Shown: positions 10,665 through 21,174 of the stretch, in pieces | Numbering within the stretch: position 1 is the stretch's first letter | Layout of the letters: each line of letters begins with the position of its first letter | DNA from: Isoetes taiwanensis | Taxonomy: Eukaryota > Streptophyta > Lycopodiopsida > Isoetales > Isoetaceae | Length of the DNA: 64,000 nt | Assembly: GCA_021234155.1 (NCBI GenBank) | Contig: JAJEKV010000023.1 | Span: 4,361,638-4,425,637, forward strand | Reading direction: 5' to 3' | Notes under the pieces: model-generated | Seen by the model: the letters and a program-made list of their open reading frames with translations, nothing else | What the model was told of the DNA's origin: nothing | Database searches by the model: none | Translations under genes and position numbers: made by a program

Positions 10665-11327
10665 TGATACTTATTTGTCATCCTATTGTCACTTCAAAAT
10701 CTATTTATTGTTTATTTTATTGTTGTCGTATTGACACTTTGATGCCAACTTATGGTCAATTTATATTCACTTTTTTGTCATCTTATTCTCTCCCTTTTGT
10801 CACATTTGAGGCATTCTATTGGCACACTATTGACACACTTGTGCCATGCTTTCTCCAACATCTTTGTCAAAGTTAGGACATTTTATTGTCACACTATGGT
10901 CAAATTTATATCATCTCTTTGTCACTACTTTTGTATTCTAAAATCAGTCTATTGACACATTTTTGGCACATGGTTTTGTAAAAACTTTGTCAATCTACTG
11001 TCATAGTTGTGTCATTTATTGCCACATTATAATCAGATTTATAGCATTTGTTTGTCATCACTCTTGTCAGTATTGAGTCGATTTATTGTCAAATTTTTGA
11101 CACATGGTTTTGTCAAAACTATATCATTCTATTGTCACATTATAGTCACATTTACACCATCCTTTTGTCACTTTCTTTTGTCACTATTACATCAGTCTCT
11201 TATCACATTTATTGTCATTTGGATTTCACTATTTTTGTCATTTTTATTGTCACTTTTATATCAGTTTTTGGACATAGTATTTTAGTGACAAGAAAAGTGA
11301 CAATAAATCACTGTTCTCTTCTAGTGG
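10665..11327. repeat. CACTA subterminal repeats and right terminus
   Basis: Dense copies of TTGTCA, TTTTTGTCA and GTGCCA, the reverse complements of the motifs at 2390-3090, run to a terminus at 11312-11327 (gttctcttctagtg region). Reversed, the end reads CACTAGAAGAGAACAG, matching the terminus at 3107 at most positions and followed in both by TTTATTGTCA. This marks 3107 and 11327 as the two kinds of end of one CACTA family. Confidence 0.8.
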
Positions 11328-11418
11328 TCCTTGATGTTCCTGTTTGTGCTCCATGTTCTAATTCAACTCTTGCCTCTGCTTTAGTTCATGCTCCAGATTC
11401 TGACCATATTCTCGATGA

Positions 11419-11600
11419 TGTCCCAGCTCCAGCTCCAGCTCCAGTTCCTGCTCTTGCTCCTGCTCCTGCTCCAGTTCCAGTTCCAGTTCCTTCTTCTGCT
11501 CCTGCTCCAGTTCTTGCTCTAGTCCCTGTTCCATTTCCTGTTCCAATTGCTCCTGCTCTTGCTCATGTTCCTGCTCCTGCTCCTGCTTCTGTAGAGGCTT
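11419..11600 (+). repeat. Degenerate hexamer repeat encoding (Ala-Pro)n
   Basis: GCTCCA/GCTCCT/GTTCCT hexamers are repeated about 25 times and encode APAPVPALAPAP-type sequence in the frame of the Gypsy linker. In reverse the same repeat reads as a Glu/Gln/Leu-rich open frame, a composition artefact. Confidence 0.85.
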
Positions 11601-14078
11601 CTTCACGCCCTCAGTTTCGTATCTCAAATATTTCTCTTCGTGAGTACGTTAAATCTGGAAGGAAAGATCCAAGTTCAGTATTTGCAATCCAGGTTCACCC
11701 ATCGGCTAGCTCGGCACTAGTAAAATCTGCTCCAATGCTCCCAGATAAATATGGCGACTTCTTTGATATTTTTGACAAAATCAACACTAGCAAGCTCCCA
11801 GAGCATCGTCCATATGATTGTCCTATTGATTTGCAGCCCGGGACAATGCCACCATATGGTCCAATATATGTTCTATCTCCTGCTGAGTTGAAAGGTTTTG
11901 CGGGATTATATTGAAGAGAATCTAGCCACTGGTATTATTTGACATTTTCAGTCCCCTGTTGGAGTGTCTATCTTCTTCGTAAAAAAAGGATGATTCTCTG
12001 CGTCTGGCCGTTGATTATCATGGCCTCAATAAATTCACAGTGCCAAATCGGTATCCGCTTCTTCTAATCCCAGAGTTGTTGGAGCGACTCCAAGGTACAT
12101 GTTATTTTACGAAGATTGGTCTTCAGGGTGCCTATAATCTTATCCGGATCCGGGAATGTGATGAGTGGAAAACAACTTTTCGTACTCGCTATGACTATTT
12201 TGAGTACATAGTTATGCCGTTTGGGCTTAACAATGCTCCAACAGTATTCCAGCGTATGGCCAATGATGTCTTCCAGGAGCTCTTAGACATTTTTGTCATC
12301 ATCTATTTGTATTCTTATTTATTCTAAGACTCTTGAAGAACATGAGAAGCATGTTCCACAGCTCCTTTAGAAGCTTCGTGAGCACGGGTTATATGCCAAA
12401 CTTGAGAAGTGTCAGTTCGAACAGGATAATGTGGAATTCCTTGGCTATCATATCACTCCACATGGAGTCCCTATGGATCTCGAAAAGGTCAGCACTATTC
12501 TAGAATGGCAAACCCCTTCATTCGTTCGAGATGTTCAGTGTTTTCTTGGGTTTACCAATTTCTCTCGGCATTTCATTTGGGATTATTTGGAGATCGACCT
12601 TCCTTTGACATGCCTCACAGTTAAGAACGTGCCATTTGAATGGAGTGTGGAAGCAGAATCTGCTTTCGTTACTCTAAAGCATGCTTTCACCACGGCACCA
12701 GTTCTTAACTCACGCAGATTCTTTGTGGCCATATGTTGTCGAAGTAGATGCTTCTGATTTTGCTCTTGGTGGTATCCTGTCACAGGAAGGGGATGACCAT
12801 GAATTGCATCCGATCGCTTATCACTCGTAAGAGTTTAAGGCTACTAAAATCAACTATCCATTTATGACAAGGAGTTGTTGGCGATAGTTGATTCTTTCGA
12901 GGACTCCTTATAAGGTCACAGTCTATACAGATCATCGAAATCTAGAATATTTTCAGTCTGCTCGAGTGCTCAACCGTGGCATACTCAAGTACTATCTCGC
13001 ATTGACTTTGTGATCAAGTACCGTCCTGGATCCCTCCAAGGGAAGCCGGATGCCTTGTCTCGACGCTCCTACCTTGAACCTAAGCTAGGGGATCTTGTAT
13101 TTGATCCGCAATCACAGGTTATTCTCGGGCCTGATTAGTTCCAGCTTATGGGCCTCACTTTATTTGAGAGGCCTCATGATACAGCCTTGTTAAAGTTTTT
13201 TCGAGCATCTCTGCCCTCCGATCCAGTGGCCCAAGATGAATTCTCACATCTTAGCTCTGCATCATCTTCCTAGCAAATGCGATCAGACTATGATCGTTTT
13301 TGAGATGGACTCCTATTCTGTGATGGGTTTCTGTATGTGCCAGATGGTGCTTCTAGGCTTCGAGTTCTCCAGGCTTGCCATGATTCACCTATGGCCGGAC
13401 ACTTTGGAGTAGCCAAAACTCTTGAACTTATTAGTTGAGAGTATTGGTGGCCTGGTCTTTGTCGCTCTGTCGAAGCTTTTATTTGATCCTGTGACATCGG
13501 TTGTCAAGTGAAGAATCCAATGCATTTTCCTCAGAGCCTTCTTCAGCCACTGTCAGTACTAGATGGACCTTGGAAGAGTATTTCTATAGACTTTATTCCG
13601 GAGCTGCCACTCTCTCGGGGTTATGATGCCATCATGGTTGTTGTTGATCGTTTCTCTAAGTTGGCTCATTTTATTCCCTGCAACATCACCATCACCAGTG
13701 AGGGAACAACGGATCTTCTTCTTCGTAAAGTAGTTATACTTCATGGCTTGGCCGATACTATCGTCTGCAATCGTGGACCTCAGTTCGACGCAGGTTTTTG
13801 GAAGCGGCTTTTGGAGTTATTGTATATCGACCGCTCACTGATATCTGGTCATCATCCAGAAAGTAGTGGACAGGCAGAGCACACTAATCAGACTCTGGAG
13901 CAATATTTTAAGGTGCTTTATCAGTTATCGGCAGGATGATTGGATCGATTATCTTCAATTAGCTGCATTTGCCTATAATAAGTCAGTACATGCTTCCACT
14001 GACCAGACTCCATTCTTTCTGAACTCTGGTCAGCATCCTCGTTGGTCCCTTAGTGTCGCTGGCGGTGACTCTGTCAAT

Positions 14079-14346
14079 CCTAGTGGCGAATCTCGACTTG
14101 AGAATCTCCAGGCTCTTCAATCAGATCTTCAACATCATCTTCACCGAGCACAGGAACTATATCGGCATTATGCTGATTTGCATTGGCAGGAAGCTCCTAA
14201 ATTTCACATTGGTGACCTTGTCTGGCTTCTTCGTTGGGACCTCCCTACCTCACGTCCCTGCAACAAGGCTGACTATTGTTGCCTTGGTCCTTACCAGATC
14301 ACGGCTCAGATCAACAATGTGGCATTCCGGCTCGAGCTCCCTCTAG
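14079..14346 (+). repeat. 268-bp integrase segment, copy 1 of a direct duplication
   Basis: Starts cctagtggcgaatctcgac and ends at ctctag. It is nearly identical (about eight differences by eye) to 14542-14809. It encodes the integrase C-terminal region including FHIGDLVWLLRWDLP. Confidence 0.9.
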
Positions 14347-14541
14347 CTCCCACTGCCATATCACAAAATATATTGTATGTTTACCCACGGTATACAGTCC
14401 ACCATATCTTGTGATCAAAAGTTACATATTTCCTTCTTTTTTTTTGAAGGCATGTTTGGTGGGACTTGCACCCCCCCATGTCTCCCATCCAATGGTAGCC
14501 AGTGGGTTTTGAACCCTGGTAGAGATCACCCCAACCCAAGA
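14347..14541 (-). mobile_element. Insert between duplicates, including a SINE-like piece with A tail
   Basis: Read on the minus strand, sequence near 14535-14437 has a pol III B-box-like GGGTTCAAAACCC, then CACTGGCTACCATTGGATGG, and ends CATGCCTTC followed by nine A (14445-14437). The central 30 bp recur at about 53883-53915. The layout suggests a tRNA-derived SINE; the A box is not clear. 14347-14430 is unassigned. Confidence 0.45.
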
Positions 14542-14809
14542 CCTAGTGGCGAGTCTCGACTTGAGAATCTCCAGGCTCTTCAATCAGATCTTCAGCATCA
14601 TCTTCACCGAGCACGGGAACTATATCGGTATCATGCTGATTCGCATTGGCAGGAAGCTCCTAAATTTCACATTGGTGACCTTGTCTGGCTTCTTCGTTGG
14701 GACCTCCCTACCTCACGTCCCTGCAACAAGGCTGACTATTGTTGCCTTGGTCCTTACCAGATCACGGCTCAAATCAACAATGTGGCATTCCGGCTCGAGC
14801 TCCCTCTAG
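14542..14809 (+). repeat. 268-bp integrase segment, copy 2
   Basis: Second copy of the duplication, 463 bp downstream of the first. Its reading frame continues directly into the normal integrase tail and chromodomain (VVRLHPIFHVFLLEPY), so this copy is in the original context and copy 1 is followed by foreign sequence. Confidence 0.9.
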
Positions 14810-15081
14810 TTGTTCGGCTCCACCCAATATTTCATGTTTTTCTATTGGAACCATACACAGTTAATACTTTCCTGGATCGCGTTCCTCCACTGCCACCACC
14901 AGTGGAAATTGATGACCATCAGGAATTCGAGGTTCGAGAGATTCTGGACTCCAAGTTTCTTCGTCGGCGATTGTATTACTTTGTCGATTGGGAAGATTTC
15001 ACCGACGTTACCCGGATAAGACAAGTTTGAGTACTCCGGCCCCATCTCCGAGGACTCGTTGCCGTCGTAGGAGGGGGATGG

Positions 15082-15639
15082 TGTGACGACCATACGGATA
15101 TTCGTATCATACAAATATTATACTCGTATGTACAAAAGATGGTCATCACAAAAAGATAGTTGCACAAGACAAAGTTTGAACTTACAACCTTCTAGTTGCG
15201 AGTCACACACCTTTGTCAAGCGTGCTACCAATATTTGTTAAGGACATTCCCTTATGTCTTTCTCATATGTGGAGTTGTTTCTAGAAGGTTCTAGAACATT
15301 CTAGAATCTACATGCATGCGCGACACTTGGCATGATCTCATCCATTGGAGTGCGCGATCCTGACCGTTGGCCTAGATATATAAGGAGGCACCTCCTTATT
15401 GTCGAACCATTCCAGTTCAATGTCAGCCTTGAGCCTTCTAGGCATCTGTTCCGTGTTCCTGCTTGGCTTCGGGCCATTGTACTCTTGATTCCTGTTCATA
15501 TATCATATTCTTTGCCGATCTTGACATATTTCTTCCATATCTCTTGCGTGTTTTCCACGTATTTTTCTTGTTTTCGCATAGGTTCATGACACTCACAGCC
15601 TTTGGGTTAATTGTGTATTTGAAACTGACAGTTACTACA
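15082..15639 (+). repeat. 3' LTR of Gypsy element 1
   Basis: 558 bp bounded by TGTGACGACC and TTACTACA, directly after a purine-rich tract (taggagggggatgg). It contains a TATA box at 15376-15384 (atatataag). The outer end is inferred from the TG...CA rule because no second LTR is present. Confidence 0.6.
15372..15400 (+). promoter_or_regulatory. LTR TATA box overlapping a perfect hairpin
   Basis: The TATA-like atatataagg at 15376-15385 runs into the palindrome ATAAGGAGG-CA-CCTCCTTAT (15379-15398), nine-base arms with a two-base loop. The hairpin would sit near the transcription start. Confidence 0.55.
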
Positions 15640-17550
15640 ACTTACTAAAAAATGAGTTGCGTCTAATGATGGTTTGGGATTGTCCAAAACAGATATCCAA
15701 TGGTCCGAGCCTACCAATGGACGCCCTGCATATATATCAGCATAAACAACTGGGGGTATCGGGGGGGGTTTTAATTTAATGGTTCAATTTCTTAATATGT
15801 TTGATGCCCCTTTCAATGGTTCGATGTGTCAATAACATGTGCTTTCCTTCATCCAACAAATGCCTATTACCTTTATAGGAGATATGATGCAGTTCCCTGT
15901 ATGAACCACTAGATGTTTGTACTGCATATGCACTCTTAGTGTTCTTAAGTGTCAATTAATATGAAATATGAAATATGAGGGATTTTTTTTAAGGAAATGT
16001 CTGTATAAGGGATAATTTCTCTTGAACCTATGCAAGCACATGCCCACCATATCATTAGTTGTATCCTCCAGGGGAAGGTACCTGAGGATCCCCAATAATT
16101 AGATCTATAGTAGCCGATCCCATCATCCATTCCTCTAATCCAAGTCGGATAGCTATAAAATGATTATGTGCTTTGTCATAGCTATCAGCATCTCTGTTTA
16201 AAGCTCGATGGAAAATATTCCCTTAAGATTAAATAGATACATGTTATTTTAATTCCCCTAATCGAAGTTGGATAGCCATAAAATGATTATGTGGTTTGTC
16301 ATAGCTATCAGCATCTCCGCTTAAAGTTTGATGGAAAAAATTTCCCTAAGGTTAGATAGATACATATTATTATTTTAACGTCCATGGAGACCACAAAGAG
16401 CCATGGGACAAAACTATTTATAGCACGACTCTAGATGGTCTCAAACTTGAGTTATAAATGTTCTAGAACTATTGTCTTTCCATTAGGCCAAAGGCATAAA
16501 CACAAATAGAAAGCTAAGGTTTAACGTTTTTAATTAAAGATATTTTGATTTGTAATTGATATATTATTCTCTTTTTCAAACAAAAAGTGATATTTATCCA
16601 AACATAGCGATTCATGGAGCTAACTATGGTAACAATAGGTGTTGTTACGATAACAGGTGCTTCGCTTCATCCAACAGGTGCCTATTACCTCTATAGGAGC
16701 TATGATGCAGTTCCCCGTGTGAACCACTAGATGTTCATACTGCATTTGCACTCTTGTTGCTCGTAAGTGTCAATTAATATTTCATAAAGATAGGGGGAGT
16801 GCATTTCACATGATTTTGGGCCTATCTTAAAGGAAGAAATTTATTTGTCAGTGGATGCATCTTCCTTTTATCTGATCAAGCGAGGCTTGTAACGAGCTCT
16901 TTAAATTTCTGTGTGCAATGACGACGAAACATGTCAAAAAAGGCCCTCCCCTCTACGTTTACGTGCGAGAAGTTCGCCTGCAAGCCCTTACACGGGGTGT
17001 GGGAATGGTAAGCCCATTATCGTGCTGGCAAACTCATCGAATATCAAGAAGGCCTGGATGGATGGCAGCATACAACTAAACCCCTTACTCCACATAAGGG
17101 CCTGTGGGCGAATATGATCTCGAACAAAATGCCACAAGAAAAAAAATTCTAGATGAATTCTCAGTATGAACTTTTTAACTTGACTTGTAAGCAATTTGCA
17201 CATGATGTGTATGACACAAAAGATTGAAATATAATAAGCTCCAGAGAACATGCAAATCCATGTGATACAAACAAGAACCAAGTAGACAATAGTAAGTGGA
17301 CAGTTCTAGAAAAACGAAAGACGAGGCATGGTTGCATTTGAAGACATGTTTATGTAATTAATTACACGACTTTCAAAGTGTGTGGCAATTTCTTCTTCTT
17401 GATGGGTCCTGGAGGTATATGCATGTGCTCACGAGAACTTCGAAGACATAGTTTGACTCTTGAGGTCAAGCAAAATTGTCTTGTGAATTAAGTTGGGGCT
17501 CATTTACATGTGTAACAAGGGTGGTGTGGTTGGAATACGAGACGGGTAGC
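15640..17550. repeat. Intergenic repeats: dispersed 120-bp pair and tandem 123-bp pair
   Basis: A block of about 120 bp at 15840-15960 (core gatgcagttccc, then gaaccactagatg) recurs as a diverged direct repeat at 16660-16780. Between them 16132-16250 and 16255-16376 form a tandem pair (core ataaaatgattatgtg, then tttgtcatagctatcagc). No gene is seen. Confidence 0.7.
16370..16415 (-). mobile_element. LINE 3' tail fragment
   Basis: On the minus strand this reads GTCCCATGGCTC...GGTCTCCATGGACGTTAAAA followed by TAATAATA. It matches the conserved 3' end of the LINE family seen at 39090, 43990 and 55150. Only the tail survives. Confidence 0.5.
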
Positions 17551-17558
17551 ATTGCTAG

Positions 17559-17567
17559 TATAAAAAG
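17559..17567 (+). promoter_or_regulatory. Candidate TATA box for the EXORDIUM-like gene
   Basis: tataaaaag lies about 345 bp before the start codon, followed by ggcacaacgg. It implies a 5' leader of roughly 300 nt. A second TATA-like site at 17866-17873 is too close to the ATG to be favoured. Confidence 0.35.
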
Positions 17568-17903
17568 GGCACAACGGCCAAACTAACAATGTGCCATATC
17601 AATTACCTCCAATCTACAATGTGACAGGCACATAAAAAATACTATTTATCTATCCATCTATCTATCAATCATACCAATTACCTCTACACAACACACTGGA
17701 CATGCACAAAATGAGCTGCTAGAAAATATATATTAATAATAATAATAATGTATGCCATATGATTTAATACTCTCCCTGCAATTGTTATATGTAACATACA
17801 ACATTTAACCTGGCCCCGTTTTGGATACCCGTTACAGTTTACAATATCAATGGCGCGCACCTGCAGTATATACTTGGGCCCGTAAATCTGAGAACTCTCA
17901 AAT

Positions 17904-18902
17904 ATGGATCAAAGGAAGTTAGTTTTAGGTCTGTGCCTCTGCGCCATGCTTCATATTTCCGGATCATCAGCAGCAGGTGTGCATCTCGCAGGATCATCAG
18001 ATCTGATACCATCTAAAAAGGTAGAGGCAGTTTCATCCCTTGTCAATCTAAAATATCATATGGGCCCTGTTTTAACATCGAAAATGCATATCTATTTGGT
18101 CTGGTATGGTACATGGCCACAAGAACACAAGCATGTTATCAGGGATTTTCTCCTTTCAATCTCCTTTCAGAGTGCAGCAAAACCATCAGTTTATGAGTGG
18201 TGGAACACAGTCAGGCTTTACACAGATCAAACGGGTCAAAATATTACAGAGTCTTTTGCTCTAGCAGGGGAGCATGAAGACCAAGATTATTCTGAGGGAA
18301 AAAGCCTCACCAGGCTTAGCATACAAAATGTACTGAGAAGTTCTCTCAAGGACTATAATGGCAGTCTTCCTGCAAGGTCAAGGGGGGGCCTTTACATAAT
18401 CTTAACTGCTCAAGATGTAGAAATGCAGGACTTTTGCAGGGCTGTATGTGGTTTTCATTATTTCAGTTATTCATCAATAGTTGGATATACTTTACCATAT
18501 GCCTGGATAGGCCAGTCTGGAAAACAATGTCCTCAGCTATGTGCATATCCATTTGCAGTTTCAAGTTACATGGGAAATACCAAACCTATGAATCCTCCAA
18601 ATGGGGATATTGGTCTGGATGGCATGATCAGTGTGGTTGCTCATGAAATTGCAGAAATGGCTTCTAATCCTCTCATCAATGCCTGGTATGCTGGCCAAGA
18701 TCCTACAGCGCCGACCGAGATCGCTGATCTATGTGAGGGGATGTATGGCAGTGGAGCTGGTGGCAGTTTTCCTGGATCTGTTTTGCAAGACCCTTCAGGT
18801 GGAAATTATAACTTGAATGGAGTGAATGGCAGAAGGTTTTTGGTGCAGTGGATATGGAGCCCTACTCTCAATGCTTGCTTTGGTCCTAATGCACTTGCTT
18901 GA
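17904..18902 (+). CDS. EXORDIUM-like (phosphate-induced protein 1 family) secreted protein
   Basis: The 332-residue, single-exon frame is intact. It starts with a signal peptide (MDQRKLVLGLCLCAMLHISG, cleavage near residue 24), so the product should enter the apoplast. Family hallmarks follow in order: LKYHMGPVLT near 50, IYLVWYGTW near 65, VYEWWNTVRLYTD near 94, the Cys-rich DFCRAVCGFHYFSY near 176, CPQLCAYPF near 208, VAHEIAEMASNP with His247, and RFLVQWIWSP near the C-terminus. Length and order match plant EXORDIUM/EXL proteins (usually 300-350 aa), which promote cell expansion and respond to brassinosteroid, phosphate or sugar status. No enzymatic activity is established for the family despite the HExxE-like motif. 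It is the clearest intact host gene here; introns are usually absent in this family too. The first ATG gives the signal peptide, which decides the start. Confidence 0.95.
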   Translation: MDQRKLVLGLCLCAMLHISGSSAAGVHLAGSSDLIPSKKVEAVSSLVNLKYHMGPVLTSKMHIYLVWYGTWPQEHKHVIRDFLLSISFQSAAKPSVYEWWNTVRLYTDQTGQNITESFALAGEHEDQDYSEGKSLTRLSIQNVLRSSLKDYNGSLPARSRGGLYIILTAQDVEMQDFCRAVCGFHYFSYSSIVGYTLPYAWIGQSGKQCPQLCAYPFAVSSYMGNTKPMNPPNGDIGLDGMISVVAHEIAEMASNPLINAWYAGQDPTAPTEIADLCEGMYGSGAGGSFPGSVLQDPSGGNYNLNGVNGRRFLVQWIWSPTLNACFGPNALA

Positions 18903-20840
18903 TCTGCTTAACTTCCTTCCATTGAGAGTTCTGTTACTTAACAAATAAATCCCTCAGTATCTATGTTTGTAGGTAAGCCTCGACGTCCCTCTGTTTCTTC
19001 TAACCAGAGTGAGATGAATAGTTACTTATACTGCTCACCGTTTGTAATGTCTCTAGTATCAATTGCATTGTATTCTTAGTTGAGTAATGTGAAACAATAT
19101 AGAATTTACCCCTTAAGTTTTCAAAATTACCAAAGATGAAGGCCATTTTGGGAAATGCAGTAATATATTTAAAGATTATCTTCACAAACATGCATTAGAG
19201 TATGGTCTATCCAATCCAATGAAATCAAGTTCATCTAACTATGGTCTTTTTTGAATGATCCAAATATATATATTAATTAGAGCTCAACAATTACATATGC
19301 ACGCCAAGTGGTATCATACATATACAAAACATATACGTAATATATATATAAGAATTTATCGCGGTGGCCGTCGCTGCCAGTTTGTACTTTTTAGTGAATG
19401 CGTATGTATGCAAGAGATTGAATTGCTTTGAAGTGCAAATGAAAGAGAAATAGATAAATATATAATGGGCCACATCTTTGTAAAAAGTCTAGGATGATTT
19501 TAAGCTAGCTATTTACAATCAATAGGATTGGTTCTTTGAAACAAATCTTTTGCCTTTGTCTATTCCTACACTCAATTAGGTGACGAAGACATGGAAAACT
19601 TGAGGAGCCCATATTGCTTTTTGTATCTAAGTGGTGGCCTCCCAATTAGGTTGAAGCTTCCATCCATCCAATGTAAACTACACAACGTACAGTATGAATC
19701 AACAACAAAATTGTAATGGAACATTCTAGCATAGATAAAACTATGATGTTCCTACGTATCTTACACCATGCTAAGCCCATTTGTACAAAGAGTTCTTTTA
19801 AAGAAGAATTATGGATGAGCAACGAGAAGATCCAAATATTAAGGTAATAATATTGATGCAACCATGCCTTCTCTTACAGTCGTAAATGTAAATGTGGCAG
19901 ATTCAACTGCACTACCAACAATATGTTGCTCATCTTCTACTGCAAGACATATGAAGGTCGAAACCTTGTATCAAAGCGATATTCAACATCAAAGTTTAAA
20001 TCAAGCTTCAAACAAAGCTCTCTATTTGCTTATATTTCGATTATGTTCAATTACAAAATTCAATGTCTTAGCCCATCTACATAACAAACTCAGAATATCA
20101 CTTGCTTCTATACTTTTACCATCAGACAGACTATATAGCGAAAGACCATTTTGGATTGAGCATATTAAGATAATTGTTTCAAAAGATGCAACAAGCAAGG
20201 GTCACTTACCGTTTCAAAATCTCTTCATGTTTTTTGCTACTTCAGCTTGAGTCATCTAGACCGGTCTTGAATTTAGATTGTGCTTCAGAAATTGTGTATG
20301 AATATTGAACTCAGAATCTTGAAGACGAACATGACAAACTTACTGAATAGTCTCACAAGGAAACAAATAACTACCAGTCATATGACATATATAGCCTATA
20401 TAATGACAGTCATATGACATACATAGCCTATATAATATAGATTCTGCATCCACTTCCACATATCCAGCTTGTAGACCTTTGAATCTGTAGCTGCTTTTTT
20501 TTCGCAGGAATAATTGTGAATCATGATCCCTATCACAAATTTGAGTGCTCCACCGAGTCCTGAAAACCGGCTTGGCAAGCTGCTGCTAATTCATTCAGGA
20601 TATCACTACAGTTATAGTAAGAAGCTACCTGCAAATTCTAGTGATTTTTACCAGTAGAGGTTCATTTGCAAAATCCAAATGGCTCCTTTGCATTTTTGGC
20701 AGGACTTCAGGAGCTAAACAATCAAAGCTGGGCATGAACATACCTGGCTATTTTCTTGTTTTGTCTCGTTTAGCCATACCCGGTCTAAGTACTTGTCCCT
20801 AGTTTAGAGCGGCTCTTATCAAAATTCAGCTAATTTTCAA
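18903..20840. other. Long stretch without a supportable gene
   Basis: AT-rich sequence with only short frames of no recognised content, such as 19864-20250 on the plus strand. A short direct duplication (gacagtcatatgacatacatagcctatat) lies around 20375-20440. The 3' UTR of the EXORDIUM-like gene must lie at its left end. Confidence 0.5.
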
Positions 20841-20847
20841 ACTAGAA

Positions 20848-21047
20848 AAGAAATCCTTACTGAAATCTTTACCGAAAGTGCTGTGGTCTTCGGTCACTGA
20901 TTTACCCAAAAAAATCCTTATTCAAATCTTTACTGAAATCCTTACTGAAAGGGCTGTCTTCGGCACTGGTTTACCCAAAGAAATCCTTACTCAAATCTTT
21001 ACTGAAATCCTTACCAAAAGCACTGTCTTCGGCACTGGTTTACCCTG
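20848..21047. repeat. Three-unit tandem repeat, about 68 bp per unit
   Basis: Units begin aaatccttactgaaatcttt and contain ctgtcttcggcactggttta. Units 2 and 3 are the closest. Each unit itself contains two copies of an aaatc(c/t)tta motif. Confidence 0.8.
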
Positions 21048-21174
21048 AAAATAGAAAAAGATAATGGCAGAATAAAGCATTATCAGAGCGACCTATAACT
21101 ATGTATCGCGTTGTACTACATGCAGTTTATGTAAACCAGCCTTTAATAAAGAAGAAGCTTCTAGGAGCTACTTA

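Larger units (their letters stand above)
11328..15030 (+). pseudogene. Gypsy pol: RT, RNase H, integrase, chromodomain; many breaks
   Basis: After an Ala-Pro-rich linker comes DKINTSKLPEHRPYDCPIDL, the usual lead-in to Gypsy RT. RT motifs follow in shifting frames: [37 protein letters not shown] and [13 protein letters not shown]. The YxDD box is lost: after VIIYL the two Asp codons are missing and the frame breaks (12300-12328). 12431-12757 has the connection domain (EFLGYHIT, FLGFTNFSRHF). 13010-13070 has the RNase H end (KYRPGSLQGKPDALSRRS). The integrase zinc-binding region is at 13350-13500, the core at 13560-13940 (DFIPELPLSRGYDAIMVVVD, HPESSGQAE) and LVWLL at about 14215. A duplication follows, then a chromodomain (EVREILDSK...YYFVDWEDF) that targets heterochromatin in chromoviruses. 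The copy cannot be functional. Confidence 0.85.
11328..15639 (+). mobile_element. Ty3/Gypsy chromovirus-type retrotransposon, 5' part missing
   Basis: From the CACTA terminus rightward: proline-rich linker, reverse transcriptase, RNase H, integrase, chromodomain, purine-rich tract (15068-15080) and 3' LTR (15082-15639). The 5' LTR, gag and protease are absent; a protease fragment of the same kind lies inverted at 3108-3395. Confidence 0.85.

Noticed and set aside
11358-11627. Minus-strand 89-codon frame rich in Glu, Gln and Leu
   Set aside because: It is the antisense of the (Ala-Pro) hexamer repeat; composition alone keeps it open.
17866-17873. TATA-like gtatatac close to the EXORDIUM-like ATG
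   Set aside because: It would leave almost no 5' leader; the site at 17559 is more plausible.
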